Of a stretch of DNA of 6,578 nucleotides, positions 1 through 6,578 are shown piece by piece. A program made the position numbers and the translations under genes. The stretch's first letter is position 1. The number at the start of each line of letters is the position of its first letter. The DNA is taken from positions 1-6,578 of the forward strand of contig CAJWPW010000062.1 of assembly GCA_913045415.1 (NCBI GenBank). The letters are read 5' to 3'. Under the pieces are notes generated by a model that saw only the letters and a list, made by a program, of their open reading frames with translations, was not told where the DNA came from and did not search any database. Origin of the DNA: an uncultured Fidelibacterota bacterium (GTDB lineage: Bacteria > Marinisomatota > Marinisomatia > Marinisomatales > UBA1611).

Positions 1-390
1 CTGAAAGCAGGAACTCATGGTGCATTAGCATCTATTGTTTCTTCTGTTTCAAATGGAGATGGAAGTCCTATCGATTTCATGTATTTCTGGGCAACAGGAA
101 TTCTGTCCAGTTTTTTGGATAATGCACCAACTTACTTGGTCTTTTTTAATACGGCGGGTGGTAATGCTACCACACTCATGGAAGATCTGCCAAACACTCT
201 TTTAGCCATTTCTGCAGGAGCAGTTTTCATGGGGGCCAATACTTATATCGGAAATGCACCCAATTTTATGGTGAAATCTATTTCTGAATCTTCGGGGATC
301 GAGATGCCCAGTTTCTTTGGGTATTTTTTTAAATGGGCAATTCCGATCCTGTTTCCACTTTTTATTTTGGTATCATTTCTCTTTTTCTAA
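1..390 (+). CDS. Ion transporter of the NhaD/CitMHS type (sodium:proton antiporter-like), C-terminal fragment
   Basis: This frame is open from the first base and ends at TAA 388-390, so only the last 129 residues are visible and the start lies outside the window. The protein is an inner-membrane transporter tail. Visible residues 31-50 carry SSFLDNAPTYLVFFN and residues 81-89 carry TYIGNAPNF, two NAP-containing motifs typical of the ion transporter superfamily proteins usually annotated as sodium:proton antiporter or putative citrate transporter. Hydrophobic segments follow at about residues 65-80 and 105-129, and the chain ends in a very hydrophobic FPLFILVSFLFF tail. The fold family is clear to me from these motifs. 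The transported ion or substrate cannot be told from this fragment. Its stop codon overlaps the next start (TAATG), which suggests cotranscription with the downstream genes. Confidence 0.8.
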   Translation: MKAGTHGALASIVSSVSNGDGSPIDFMYFWATGILSSFLDNAPTYLVFFNTAGGNATTLMEDLPNTLLAISAGAVFMGANTYIGNAPNFMVKSISESSGIEMPSFFGYFFKWAIPILFPLFILVSFLFF

Positions 391-926
391 TGCGCGTTTC
401 TAAAGTTATCACAAAATCAGGTGATGAGGGCCAAACCGGTCTGGGAGACGGGAGAAGAGTTTCTAAAACTCATATTCGTATCCAAGCGATTGGATCAATT
501 GACCATTTAAATTCATTACTTGGATGGGCCATGGTTGAGGCAGGAAGATCGGTTAAGAATGATTTGGAACGAGTCCAACAGGATCTTTTTGATCTTGGTG
601 GCGAATTGGTCATGCCCGGAATAGAGTTGCAACTTTTGAACGCAGAACGCTTGCAATGGCTTGAGCATGAAACAGAAAAATTGAATAAATCACTTCCGCC
701 TTTAAAGGAATTTATTTTGCCTGGAGGAACGGAACTTTCTGCCCGAATTCATATTGTAAGGACTACTTGTCGCAATACAGAAAGAGATATTGTCGCTTTA
801 GCTGAAACAAAAGAAGATTCAGATCTTCACAAAGTATATTTAAACCGCTTGTCAGATTATCTGTTTGTTTTGGCTCGAAAAGTCCAAATGGATGAAGGAA
901 CTAAGGAAATTCAATGGGATCATTAA
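390..926 (+). CDS. Cob(I)yrinic acid a,c-diamide / cob(I)alamin adenosyltransferase, PduO type
   Basis: The product is a cytoplasmic ATP:corrinoid adenosyltransferase that moves the 5'-deoxyadenosyl group of ATP to cob(I)alamin to make adenosylcobalamin. The 178-residue length is usual for the family. Visible motifs are the N-terminal ATP loop TKSGDEGQTGLGDGRRVSK (residues 8-26), the GSIDHLNSLLG helix (35-45), FILPGGTELSARIH (108-121), the active-site helix with R124, C127, R128 and E131, and the C-terminal LNRLSDYLFVLAR (151-163). I chose ATG 390 because it puts the ATP loop near the N terminus as in relatives and overlaps the upstream stop as TAATG. An in-frame ATG at 333 would add 19 hydrophobic residues read from inside the transporter gene. 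No Shine-Dalgarno is visible, so translation probably depends on coupling. The family usually reads CRRAER where this protein reads CRNTER, with N129 replacing an arginine. It could act in cobalamin salvage or de novo synthesis; no other B12 gene is in the window. Confidence 0.92.
   Translation: MRVSKVITKSGDEGQTGLGDGRRVSKTHIRIQAIGSIDHLNSLLGWAMVEAGRSVKNDLERVQQDLFDLGGELVMPGIELQLLNAERLQWLEHETEKLNKSLPPLKEFILPGGTELSARIHIVRTTCRNTERDIVALAETKEDSDLHKVYLNRLSDYLFVLARKVQMDEGTKEIQWDH
903..908 (+). promoter_or_regulatory. Ribosome binding site for the DHH phosphoesterase gene
   Basis: AAGGAA lies inside the end of the adenosyltransferase gene, 5 bases before ATG 914. It supports that start over the in-frame ATG at 935, which has only an A/T-rich stretch in front of it. 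Confidence 0.6.
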
Positions 927-1960
927 AAAATAATATGAATTTTAATAATACGTCAATAGACTGGTATCAGGTGCATGAAGTGATAAGCGCTGCGGATCGA
1001 ATTATGCTCTCAACACATGAAAATCCGGACGGTGATGGCTTGGGAGCCGAATGCGGGCTCTATTACCATTTGAAGGAGAATGGGAAAGATGTGAGGATTA
1101 TCAATTATTCTCCATTACCCGAATATTATACATTTTTGAATTCCGACCAAATATTTGAATGCTATGATCAGGATTTTCACGAAAATTGGATTAAAGATGT
1201 GGATCTCGTTATCATTTTTGATGTTGGAGATTTTGTTCGAACCAGAACAATTGTAAATGCAATTAAATCACATGGATTAAAAACTTTGAATATCGACCAT
1301 CATCCTCACCCTGATGAGCATCCATTTACCCATAATGTGGTGGACTTATCTGCTGCTGCCACAGGATGTATGGTATACGATTATTTACAAATTGCTCGGA
1401 CGGATCCCATTCCTAAAAAAAGTTTTGAAGGGATTTACACTGCGGTTATGACTGACACAGGTTGTTTTCGATACAGCAATACGGACAAGAAATGCTACGA
1501 GATCGCCATTCAATGTGTAGAATCTGGCGTAGAAACTCACACGATTTATCAAAGTGTTTACGAGAATAGCACCAAGTCACGGATGCGGCTTATGGGTGAA
1601 CTTTTAACTAATTTACATTACGAATTAGATGGTAATTTGGCATGGTTTATTATTACTCAGGAAATGATGGATCTAGCTCACGCTTCGAAAGCAGATGTGG
1701 AAGGTTTTACTGATCTGGTTCGTACGATTCGTGGTGTAGAGGTGGCACTTATGATCGTTGAGCAAAATGTTGAAAGTTGTCGAATCAATTTTCGCTCAAA
1801 AGGGAAATACATCGTGAATGACATTGCAAAATCCTTGGGCGGAGGCGGACATCCCTTGGCCGCTGGTGCTGTTGTCTCCGGATCATTGGTGGATGTAAAA
1901 GAAAAAACTGTGAATGCTTCTATTGAATCCATTCGACAAAAAATGAACGGATCCTTATGA
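914..1960 (+). CDS. nrnA: DHH/DHHA1 family phosphoesterase, NrnA-like nanoRNase / pAp phosphatase
   Basis: This is a 348-residue cytoplasmic phosphoesterase. Family members of this layout degrade 2-5 nucleotide RNAs from the end and often dephosphorylate 3'-phosphoadenosine 5'-phosphate. The N-terminal DHH domain shows motif I HENPDGDGLG (residues 35-44), a metal-ligand aspartate in IIFDVGD (D103), the signature DHH at 128-130, and D181 in TDTGCFRYSNT. The C-terminal DHHA1 domain ends with the substrate-binding GGGGHPLAAG (309-318). These are the expected metal and substrate residues, so the enzyme looks intact. There is no membrane segment, CBS or PAS domain, which argues against a GdpP-type cyclic-di-AMP phosphodiesterase. 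The start overlaps the adenosyltransferase gene by 13 bases and is supported by AAGGAA upstream; ATG 935 is the alternative and would remove 7 non-conserved residues. The stop overlaps ispH as ATGA. The split between RNase and pAp activity is inferred from the family only. Confidence 0.88.
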   Translation: MGSLKNNMNFNNTSIDWYQVHEVISAADRIMLSTHENPDGDGLGAECGLYYHLKENGKDVRIINYSPLPEYYTFLNSDQIFECYDQDFHENWIKDVDLVIIFDVGDFVRTRTIVNAIKSHGLKTLNIDHHPHPDEHPFTHNVVDLSAAATGCMVYDYLQIARTDPIPKKSFEGIYTAVMTDTGCFRYSNTDKKCYEIAIQCVESGVETHTIYQSVYENSTKSRMRLMGELLTNLHYELDGNLAWFIITQEMMDLAHASKADVEGFTDLVRTIRGVEVALMIVEQNVESCRINFRSKGKYIVNDIAKSLGGGGHPLAAGAVVSGSLVDVKEKTVNASIESIRQKMNGSL

Positions 1961-2820
1961 AAATATTATTGGCAAAGGATGCAGGCTATTGCTTCGGTGT
2001 AAGAGACGCAGTGAATCTTGCTTACGATACGGCCAAAGATCACGGTGAGGTTTATATGCTAGGTACCATCGTCCATAATGAGAAAGTTGTGGAAGATCTT
2101 TCCAAATCAGGTACGAAAGTTGTGGATGAATTGGTTGAAGTTCCGTCCGATAAACCGATTCTTTTTCGTGCACATGGAACGGCGCCAAACATATGGGATA
2201 AAGCAAACCAAAAAAAACTGAATATTATTGATGCAACTTGCCCGTTGGTAACGGAGATCCATGATGAGATCAAAAAACTGGAAGCGGAAGGACGGCGAAC
2301 AATTATTATTGGCGATCATGGGCATGATGAAGTTGTGGGTATAGCAGCACAAGTAAAGGATCCCATTATCCTTGCCAATGTGAAAGAAGCGAAGGCACTT
2401 CGAAAAATGAAAAAAGCCGGCGTAGTGAGCCAATCCACACAAATGATCGAGAATGTCCAGGAGATCATTAATGTACTCATGCAGAAAGTATTTGACCTGC
2501 GTTTTGTGAATACAATTTGTTTTCCAACACGACGGAATCATGAACAAATTAAGGAATTGGCGACCCAATGCGAAGTAATGATCGTAATTGGATCATTTAC
2601 AAGTGCAAATTCAAAACGATTAACTCAATTGGCATTGGAAAGAAATAAAAGATCTTACCAGGTAACTTGTGCAGGTGATATGGAAGCATTCTGGTTTGAA
2701 AATTGTGAAACAGTGGGTATTTCTGCCGGTGCATCCACACCGGATGATATTATTAGAGATGTCGTTGAAAAAATAAAAGAAATTGGGCACGTAACTAAAG
2801 AGGAAACAGTCTATGAGTAA
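1957..2820 (+). CDS. ispH: 4-hydroxy-3-methylbut-2-enyl diphosphate reductase (LytB/IspH)
   Basis: IspH is the cytoplasmic [4Fe-4S] enzyme of the last MEP step, reducing HMBPP to isopentenyl and dimethylallyl diphosphate. The 287-residue chain has all three cluster cysteines: C12 in [12 protein letters not shown]95 in DATCPLV and C188 in NTICFPT. The substrate histidines are present as H40 (VHNEKVV), H73 (RAHGTAP) and H123, and the catalytic proton-relay glutamate as E125 in GHDEVVG. S216, N218 and S260 (SAGASTPDD) fit the diphosphate pocket. Two sites are unusual: the family's ICxATxxRQ reads ICFPTRRNH, and the middle residue of the usual SSN triad is A217. The protein has only the core IspH domain; no S1-domain fusion is present. 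ATG 1957 overlaps the nrnA stop by 4 bases (ATGA) with no strong Shine-Dalgarno, so translation is probably coupled. Its MEP partner dxs lies two genes downstream. Confidence 0.95.
   Translation: MKILLAKDAGYCFGVRDAVNLAYDTAKDHGEVYMLGTIVHNEKVVEDLSKSGTKVVDELVEVPSDKPILFRAHGTAPNIWDKANQKKLNIIDATCPLVTEIHDEIKKLEAEGRRTIIIGDHGHDEVVGIAAQVKDPIILANVKEAKALRKMKKAGVVSQSTQMIENVQEIINVLMQKVFDLRFVNTICFPTRRNHEQIKELATQCEVMIVIGSFTSANSKRLTQLALERNKRSYQVTCAGDMEAFWFENCETVGISAGASTPDDIIRDVVEKIKEIGHVTKEETVYE
2797..2804 (+). promoter_or_regulatory. Ribosome binding site for pdxS
   Basis: AAAGAGGA sits inside the 3' end of ispH, 8 bases before ATG 2813. It is the clearest purine-rich ribosome binding site in the window and fixes the pdxS start, which overlaps the ispH stop by 8 bases. 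Confidence 0.6.
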
Positions 2821-3694
2821 AGGAACATTTGAAGTAAAGGTCGGGTTGGCAGAAATGCTGAAAGGTGGTGTTATTATGGACGTGACCAACGCAGAACAGG
2901 CAAAAATTGCAGAAGATGCGGGCGCTTGCGCTGTTATGGCATTGGAACGAATTCCAGCTGACATCCGCAAAGATGGTGGTATTTCAAGGATGAGCGACCC
3001 TGAAATGATACGGGGAATCCAGGCGCAGGTCTCTATTCCTGTCATGGCGAAATGCAGGATTGGCCATTTTGCTGAAGCGCAAGTACTGGAAACATTGGAA
3101 ATTGATTTCATTGATGAAAGTGAAGTTTTGACTCCAGCCGATGAACATAACCATATTTGGAAAAATGATTTCAAAGCACCCTTTGTTTGTGGATGTAGAA
3201 ACCTGGGAGAAGCCCTTCGCCGGATCGCGGAAGGCGCTGCCATGATCCGCACCAAAGGTGAAGCAGGAAGCGGGAATATTGTAGAAGCGGTGCGCCATAT
3301 GAGAACCGTTATGACTCAGATCAGAAGAGTCACCCTGCTTGGTCAAGACGAACTTGTAGCCGAAGCAAAGAATTTGGGTGCACCCTTATCCTTAGTTCAG
3401 CAAGTGGCAAAACTGGGGAAGCTTCCCGTTCCAAATTTTGCAGCTGGCGGGATTGCTACACCAGCGGATGCGTCGCTCATGATGCAGCTTGGCGCCGAGT
3501 CTGTTTTTGTGGGCTCCGGGATTTTTAAAAGTGATGATCCTTCAGCACGGGCAAAAGCTGTTGTAGAAGCAACAACTCATTATCAGGATGCAAAACGAGT
3601 TGCTGCAGCTAGTTCAGGTCTCAAAAAAGCCATGAAAGGCTTGGATATGTCCGAAATTCCTATCGAAGAAAGATTACAGGAAAGGGGCTGGTAA
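2813..3694 (+). CDS. pdxS: Pyridoxal 5'-phosphate synthase, lyase subunit PdxS
   Basis: PdxS is the (beta/alpha)8-barrel synthase subunit that condenses ribose 5-phosphate, glyceraldehyde 3-phosphate and ammonia to PLP in the DXP-independent vitamin B6 route. In the family twelve PdxS subunits bind twelve PdxT subunits. The 293-residue length is standard. The key residues are in place: D23 in GGVIMDV, the first Schiff-base lysine K80 in [13 protein letters not shown] and the second lysine K148 in [12 protein letters not shown], equivalent to the catalytic D24, K81 and K149 of the Bacillus enzyme. The phosphate-binding glycines in [12 protein letters not shown] and VFVGSGIF are also present. 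The C-terminal tail ([14 protein letters not shown]) is of normal length. ATG 2813 matches the family N terminus and has a good ribosome binding site. The gene for its glutaminase partner pdxT begins at its stop codon, the common pairing for the complex. Confidence 0.97.
   Translation: MSKGTFEVKVGLAEMLKGGVIMDVTNAEQAKIAEDAGACAVMALERIPADIRKDGGISRMSDPEMIRGIQAQVSIPVMAKCRIGHFAEAQVLETLEIDFIDESEVLTPADEHNHIWKNDFKAPFVCGCRNLGEALRRIAEGAAMIRTKGEAGSGNIVEAVRHMRTVMTQIRRVTLLGQDELVAEAKNLGAPLSLVQQVAKLGKLPVPNFAAGGIATPADASLMMQLGAESVFVGSGIFKSDDPSARAKAVVEATTHYQDAKRVAAASSGLKKAMKGLDMSEIPIEERLQERGW
3678..3687 (+). promoter_or_regulatory. Ribosome binding site for pdxT
   Basis: The purine run AGGAAAGGGG lies inside the 3' end of pdxS. 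Its GGGG ends 6 bases before ATT 3694, and its AGGA ends 6 bases before CTG 3688. It therefore supports initiation at one of these non-canonical codons. It lies 27 bases before TTG 3715, too far to serve it. Confidence 0.5.
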
Positions 3695-4302
3695 TTAAAG
3701 TCGGCGTATTAGAATTGCAGGGAGATTTTGCCCTGCATCACCGCGTTTTTTCCAGACTCAATATTGAATCTGTTCCTGTGAAAGTACCATTAGATTTAGA
3801 ATCAGTTGATGGACTGGTGATTCCCGGAGGCGAATCCACGACTCTATCATTATTGATTGATTCTTTTGGCTTACGAGAACCGCTCATCAATTTTGGGAAA
3901 GACCACCCCGTTATGGGAACCTGTGCGGGACTCATTATGATGGCTAAAGAAGTTCCGGATGAGCGTGTTAACCCTTTAGGTTTCCTTAATATTTGCGTGG
4001 ATCGAAATGCCTACGGTCGCCAAATAGAATCATCCACAGAAATGGTAAAATATCATTTTAATTCCAATACGGAAATTGAGTTTTCCACAACTTTGATTCG
4101 TGCACCAAAAATCTCTGAAATGGGAGATGATATACAAGTGCTTGGAGAATTTAAGGGGTCCCCCGTTGCTGTGATCTCCGGGCATCATCTGGGGTTGTCT
4201 TTTCACCCGGAATTAGATGATATTGACCTTTTCCATCAAATCTTATTTGATCCATCCAGCGAGGTTTATACCAAAAAATTAAATCAGATTTATGCAACTT
4301 AA
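3694..4302 (+). CDS. pdxT: Pyridoxal 5'-phosphate synthase, glutaminase subunit PdxT (probable AUU start)
   Basis: PdxT is the class I glutamine amidotransferase partner of PdxS; it hydrolyses glutamine and channels ammonia to the PdxS active site. Read from 3694 it has 202 residues, close to the family's usual length just under 200. It carries the N-terminal KVGVLELQGDF strand and loop (residues 2-12), GGESTT (45-50), the nucleophile C77 in GTCAGL, a NAYGRQ loop, LIRAP, and the H171/E173 pair in FHPEL that completes the catalytic triad. The start is odd. The frame has no ATG or GTG near the N terminus. The first TTG (3715) falls inside the conserved LELQGDF motif and would delete the first beta strand. 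ATT 3694, overlapping the pdxS stop as TAATT, gives the exact family N terminus; CTG 3688 would add two residues. A T-for-G sequence error at 3696 would also explain it. The end overlaps dxs by 11 bases. Confidence 0.93.
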   Translation: MKVGVLELQGDFALHHRVFSRLNIESVPVKVPLDLESVDGLVIPGGESTTLSLLIDSFGLREPLINFGKDHPVMGTCAGLIMMAKEVPDERVNPLGFLNICVDRNAYGRQIESSTEMVKYHFNSNTEIEFSTTLIRAPKISEMGDDIQVLGEFKGSPVAVISGHHLGLSFHPELDDIDLFHQILFDPSSEVYTKKLNQIYAT

Positions 4303-6217
4303 TTATTTACCAAATATAAAATCTCCTGAAGATATACGGGGGTATTCAAACGAAGAACTCCACGAACTCTGTGATGAACTTCGAAATTATACCATTGATA
4401 CTATAACTCAGATCGGTGGGCATCTGGCGCCGACTTTGGGTGTGATCGAACTCACGGTTGCACTCCATTATACTTACAACACGCCGAATGATAAATTGAT
4501 CTGGGATGTGGGGCACCAGGGCTATGCCCATAAATTATTGACAGGAAGATATGATGATTTTCCAACGATCCGAAAATTCAAAGGATTGAGTGGATTTTTA
4601 AAGCGGTCCGAAAGTGACTATGATGTGATAGGTGCGGGACATGCCTCCACTTCCATTTCTTCTGCTCTGGGTGTCGCTGAAGGCCGCCACCAAAATAAAG
4701 AAGATTTTCGTGTTGCTGCTATTATTGGTGATGGGTCCATGACTGGCGGACTGGCTTTTGAAGGAATCAATAACGCAGGCCATTTAGGGAGGCAGCTCCT
4801 CGTTATCCTGAATGATAATGAAATGTCCATAAGCCCTAATGTAGGCGCTATTTCAACTTATTTTACACGTTTGATCTCCAATCCACTTTATAACCGAATC
4901 CGAAATGAGTTTTGGGATCTCACGGGTAAATTACCTCTGGCAAAAACAACTACCCGAACCTTGATCAAGAAAGTAGAAGAAAGTCTTAAAAGTTTAATCG
5001 TACCAGGTATCCTTTTTGATGAATTGGGTTTCAGATATTTTGGACCCATTGATGGTCATGACCTGGATGAGGTCCTTCATACCCTGGAAAATATTAAAGA
5101 TATCCAGAAACCGGTATTGCTCCACGTATTAACAAAAAAAGGGAAAGGCATGGTTTCCATGAATGTTGAAAATCGTGAGTACCATGATGATGCGGTAAAA
5201 TATCATGCGGTGAAGCCCAATGGTAAACGTCCTTACAAAATTGAAAAAGATGTACCCAAATCGAATGCTCCTATCTTTCAGGATGTGTTTGGAAAATTAT
5301 CCTGTGAAATCGCCCGGAACCGGGAAGATACAGTGTGTGTTACGGCGGCTATGCGGGAAGGAACCGGACTTGTCCCCTATTCCAAAGAATTTCCGGATAG
5401 ATATTATGATGTTGGTATTGCTGAAGGTCATGGTGTAACATTTTCAGCGGGGTTGGCTACAGAGGGAATCCGCCCCATTGTAGCTATTTATTCTACATTT
5501 TTACAGCGAGCATATGATCATATCATACACGATTGTGCTATCCAGCATCTTCCTGTCATCTTTTGTATGGATCGTTCCGGCATTGCCGGCGAAGATGGCC
5601 CCACACACCACGGTGCCCTTGATCTTGCTTATTTGAGATGTATTCAAAATATGATTGTTACAGCCCCAAAAAGTGGTAATGAATTCAGACATCTCCTATA
5701 CACTGCACTCAATATAAAAGGTCAACCCATTTCTATTCGTTATCCCAAAGCAAGCTCCGTGGAATTTGATGAAAATGGTCAGGCAGAAATGCTGCCCATT
5801 GGATCATGGGAAGTGGAACAGCGTGGATCGGATGTAGCCATACTGGCTGTAGGCCCCATGGTTTACACCGCTCTGGATGCGGCAAAACAGTCTGCTTCAT
5901 CGGGGATCACATGCGAAGTGGTGAATTGCAGATTCATTAAACCCATGGATACAGCATACTTGGATTCCATTAAGAAAAAATTTGCAAAGATCATTACATT
6001 GGAGGAAGGGACGACCACAGGTGGTTTTGGTGATGGTGTCGCCGGATGGCTTTTGGAAAATGGGTTTCAGGGACAGTTTAAGAAACTTGGATTGCCGGAT
6101 ACCTTTGTAGAACATGGCTCTCGTGATCAGATCTTGACAATGCTGGGATTGGATATCGATGGTGTTGCCCAATCAATCCGTAATTTTGTTGGTGAAAAGG
6201 ACCCCGTTTCCGTTTAA
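4292..6217 (+). CDS. dxs: 1-deoxy-D-xylulose-5-phosphate synthase
   Basis: Dxs is the thiamine-diphosphate enzyme of the first MEP step, joining pyruvate and glyceraldehyde 3-phosphate to DXP with loss of CO2. The 641-residue length is complete, with the three transketolase-like domains in order. Domain I has H44 in GGHLAPTLG, H75 in DVGHQGYAHK, and the thiamine-diphosphate/Mg motif GDGSMTGG (from 146) ending at N176 in LNDNEMS. The linker has the FRYFGPIDGHD loop (247-257). The pyrimidine-binding domain has the catalytic E378 in GIAEGHGVTFSAGLA and DGPTHHG with H439. The C-terminal domain includes EEGTTTGGFGDGV. The AEGHGVT form differs from the proteobacterial AEQHAVT and recalls Bacteroidetes-type enzymes (from memory). 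ATG 4292 starts inside the end of pdxT without a clear Shine-Dalgarno, which suggests coupling to pdxT translation. ispH upstream supplies the last step of the same pathway, and pdxST shares the glyceraldehyde 3-phosphate substrate. Confidence 0.97.
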   Translation: MQLNYLPNIKSPEDIRGYSNEELHELCDELRNYTIDTITQIGGHLAPTLGVIELTVALHYTYNTPNDKLIWDVGHQGYAHKLLTGRYDDFPTIRKFKGLSGFLKRSESDYDVIGAGHASTSISSALGVAEGRHQNKEDFRVAAIIGDGSMTGGLAFEGINNAGHLGRQLLVILNDNEMSISPNVGAISTYFTRLISNPLYNRIRNEFWDLTGKLPLAKTTTRTLIKKVEESLKSLIVPGILFDELGFRYFGPIDGHDLDEVLHTLENIKDIQKPVLLHVLTKKGKGMVSMNVENREYHDDAVKYHAVKPNGKRPYKIEKDVPKSNAPIFQDVFGKLSCEIARNREDTVCVTAAMREGTGLVPYSKEFPDRYYDVGIAEGHGVTFSAGLATEGIRPIVAIYSTFLQRAYDHIIHDCAIQHLPVIFCMDRSGIAGEDGPTHHGALDLAYLRCIQNMIVTAPKSGNEFRHLLYTALNIKGQPISIRYPKASSVEFDENGQAEMLPIGSWEVEQRGSDVAILAVGPMVYTALDAAKQSASSGITCEVVNCRFIKPMDTAYLDSIKKKFAKIITLEEGTTTGGFGDGVAGWLLENGFQGQFKKLGLPDTFVEHGSRDQILTMLGLDIDGVAQSIRNFVGEKDPVSV

Positions 6218-6220
6218 AAA

Positions 6221-6578
6221 TTGAATTCTTTATTTCTAGCACTCATTGGACTCATCCTGTTTGGATTGGGTTATCGGTTTTACGCATCTTATATCTCAAC
6301 TAAAATATATTCTCTCCAGGATTTTACAGGAGATGTTCCGGCAAAAGAGTTCCAAGATGGAATAGATTTTGTACCAACTAAAAAAGGGATTCTATTTGGG
6401 CATCACTTTACATCTATAGCGGGTGCAGCACCTATTATTGGTCCCTGCATTGCAGCCTTCTGGGGATGGTTACCTGCTATGCTTTGGATCGTTTTTGGAA
6501 CCATTTTTATGGGTGCCGTTCACGATTTTGGTGCGCTTGTGGTATCTGTCCGGGAAAAAGGGAAGACGATTGCAGACA
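6221..6578 (+). CDS. Carbon starvation protein CstA family transporter, N-terminal part (TTG start)
   Basis: The frame is open to the window edge and shows 119 residues of an inner-membrane protein. After a first transmembrane helix (about residues 4-20, then GYRFYASYIS) come the CstA hallmarks DGIDFVPT (46-53), LFGHHFTSIAGAAPIIGP (58-75) and GAVHDFGALVVSVREKGK near the right edge, with hydrophobic helices between them. CstA-family proteins import peptides or pyruvate; which one applies here cannot be read from this part. The family's core N terminus is intact, so the start must be close to 6221. TTG 6221 is the only standard start codon between the dxs stop and the first helix; the next in-frame ATG (6479) would remove the hallmarks. 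It lies in the same frame as dxs, separated from its TAA by one AAA codon. No well-placed Shine-Dalgarno is visible (AAAGGA at 6196-6201 is about 19 bases away). Reinitiation after dxs is a likely mechanism. Confidence 0.9.
   Translation, partial: MNSLFLALIGLILFGLGYRFYASYISTKIYSLQDFTGDVPAKEFQDGIDFVPTKKGILFGHHFTSIAGAAPIIGPCIAAFWGWLPAMLWIVFGTIFMGAVHDFGALVVSVREKGKTIAD

Noticed and set aside
333..389. Upstream ATG at 333 as the start of the adenosyltransferase
   Set aside because: The added 19 residues are hydrophobic and come from out-of-frame reading of the transporter's last helix. The family N terminus begins just before the TKSGDEG loop, which ATG 390 gives.
2620..3255. Long antisense open frame opposite ispH/pdxS, and a similar one at 2107-2568
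   Set aside because: Both lie wholly opposite strongly conserved genes, have low-complexity or family-less translations and no start context. They are mirror effects of codon bias in the real genes.
3715..3717. TTG 3715 as the pdxT start
   Set aside because: It lies inside the conserved LELQGDF motif, would delete the first beta strand of the glutaminase fold and has no adjacent ribosome binding site.
5220..5438. Small + strand open frame inside dxs
   Set aside because: It is fully contained in dxs, which is intact and conserved through this stretch; the translation resembles no family.
4292..6217. dxs as a vitamin B6 gene because it sits next to pdxST
   Set aside because: PdxS/PdxT make PLP without DXP. 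The nearby ispH makes isoprenoid synthesis the simpler role for dxs here.
1..6578. CRISPR arrays, tRNA or rRNA genes, insertion sequences, riboswitches, or a defence or phage module
   Set aside because: Nearly every base lies in recognised overlapping coding genes. I saw no repeated units, inverted terminal repeats, clear hairpin plus T-run terminators or leader regions.

Overview
The window is a gapless, single-strand run of seven genes, all on the + strand. The first and last are cut by the window edges. In order they are: (1) the C-terminal end of an NhaD/CitMHS-type ion transporter, (2) a PduO-type cob(I)alamin adenosyltransferase, (3) a DHH/DHHA1 phosphoesterase of the NrnA type, (4) ispH, (5) pdxS, (6) pdxT, (7) dxs, followed immediately by the N-terminal part of a CstA-family transporter. 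The five junctions from the adenosyltransferase to dxs, and the one before it, overlap by 1 to 13 bases; only the dxs/cstA junction has a gap, of 3 bases. There is no room for a classical promoter or terminator between genes, so the block reads as one polycistronic operon that continues past both edges.

Metabolically, the block joins the first (Dxs) and last (IspH) enzymes of the MEP isoprenoid pathway to the complete two-subunit PdxS/PdxT pyridoxal-5'-phosphate synthase, which lies between them. A B12 cofactor enzyme and a nanoRNA/pAp phosphoesterase are placed upstream. PdxST and Dxs both consume glyceraldehyde-3-phosphate. PdxST makes PLP without deoxyxylulose-5-phosphate, so the presence of dxs here is best explained by isoprenoid synthesis rather than vitamin B6.

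The organism is a bacterium with AT-leaning, compact, overlapping genes. The dxs active-site stretch (IAEGHGVTFSAGLA instead of the proteobacterial IAEQHAVTFAAGLA) and the transporter tail resemble, from memory, proteins of the Bacteroidetes/Chlorobi/Marinimicrobia (FCB) side of the tree. This placement is tentative.

I see no mobile element, CRISPR array, tRNA, rRNA or phage gene, and no clear undescribed system. The most notable points are the pdxT start, which has no ATG/GTG/TTG at the right place and appears to use AUU (or CUG) exactly at the pdxS stop; unusual active-site residues in IspH and in the adenosyltransferase; and the in-frame TAA-AAA-TTG junction between dxs and cstA.
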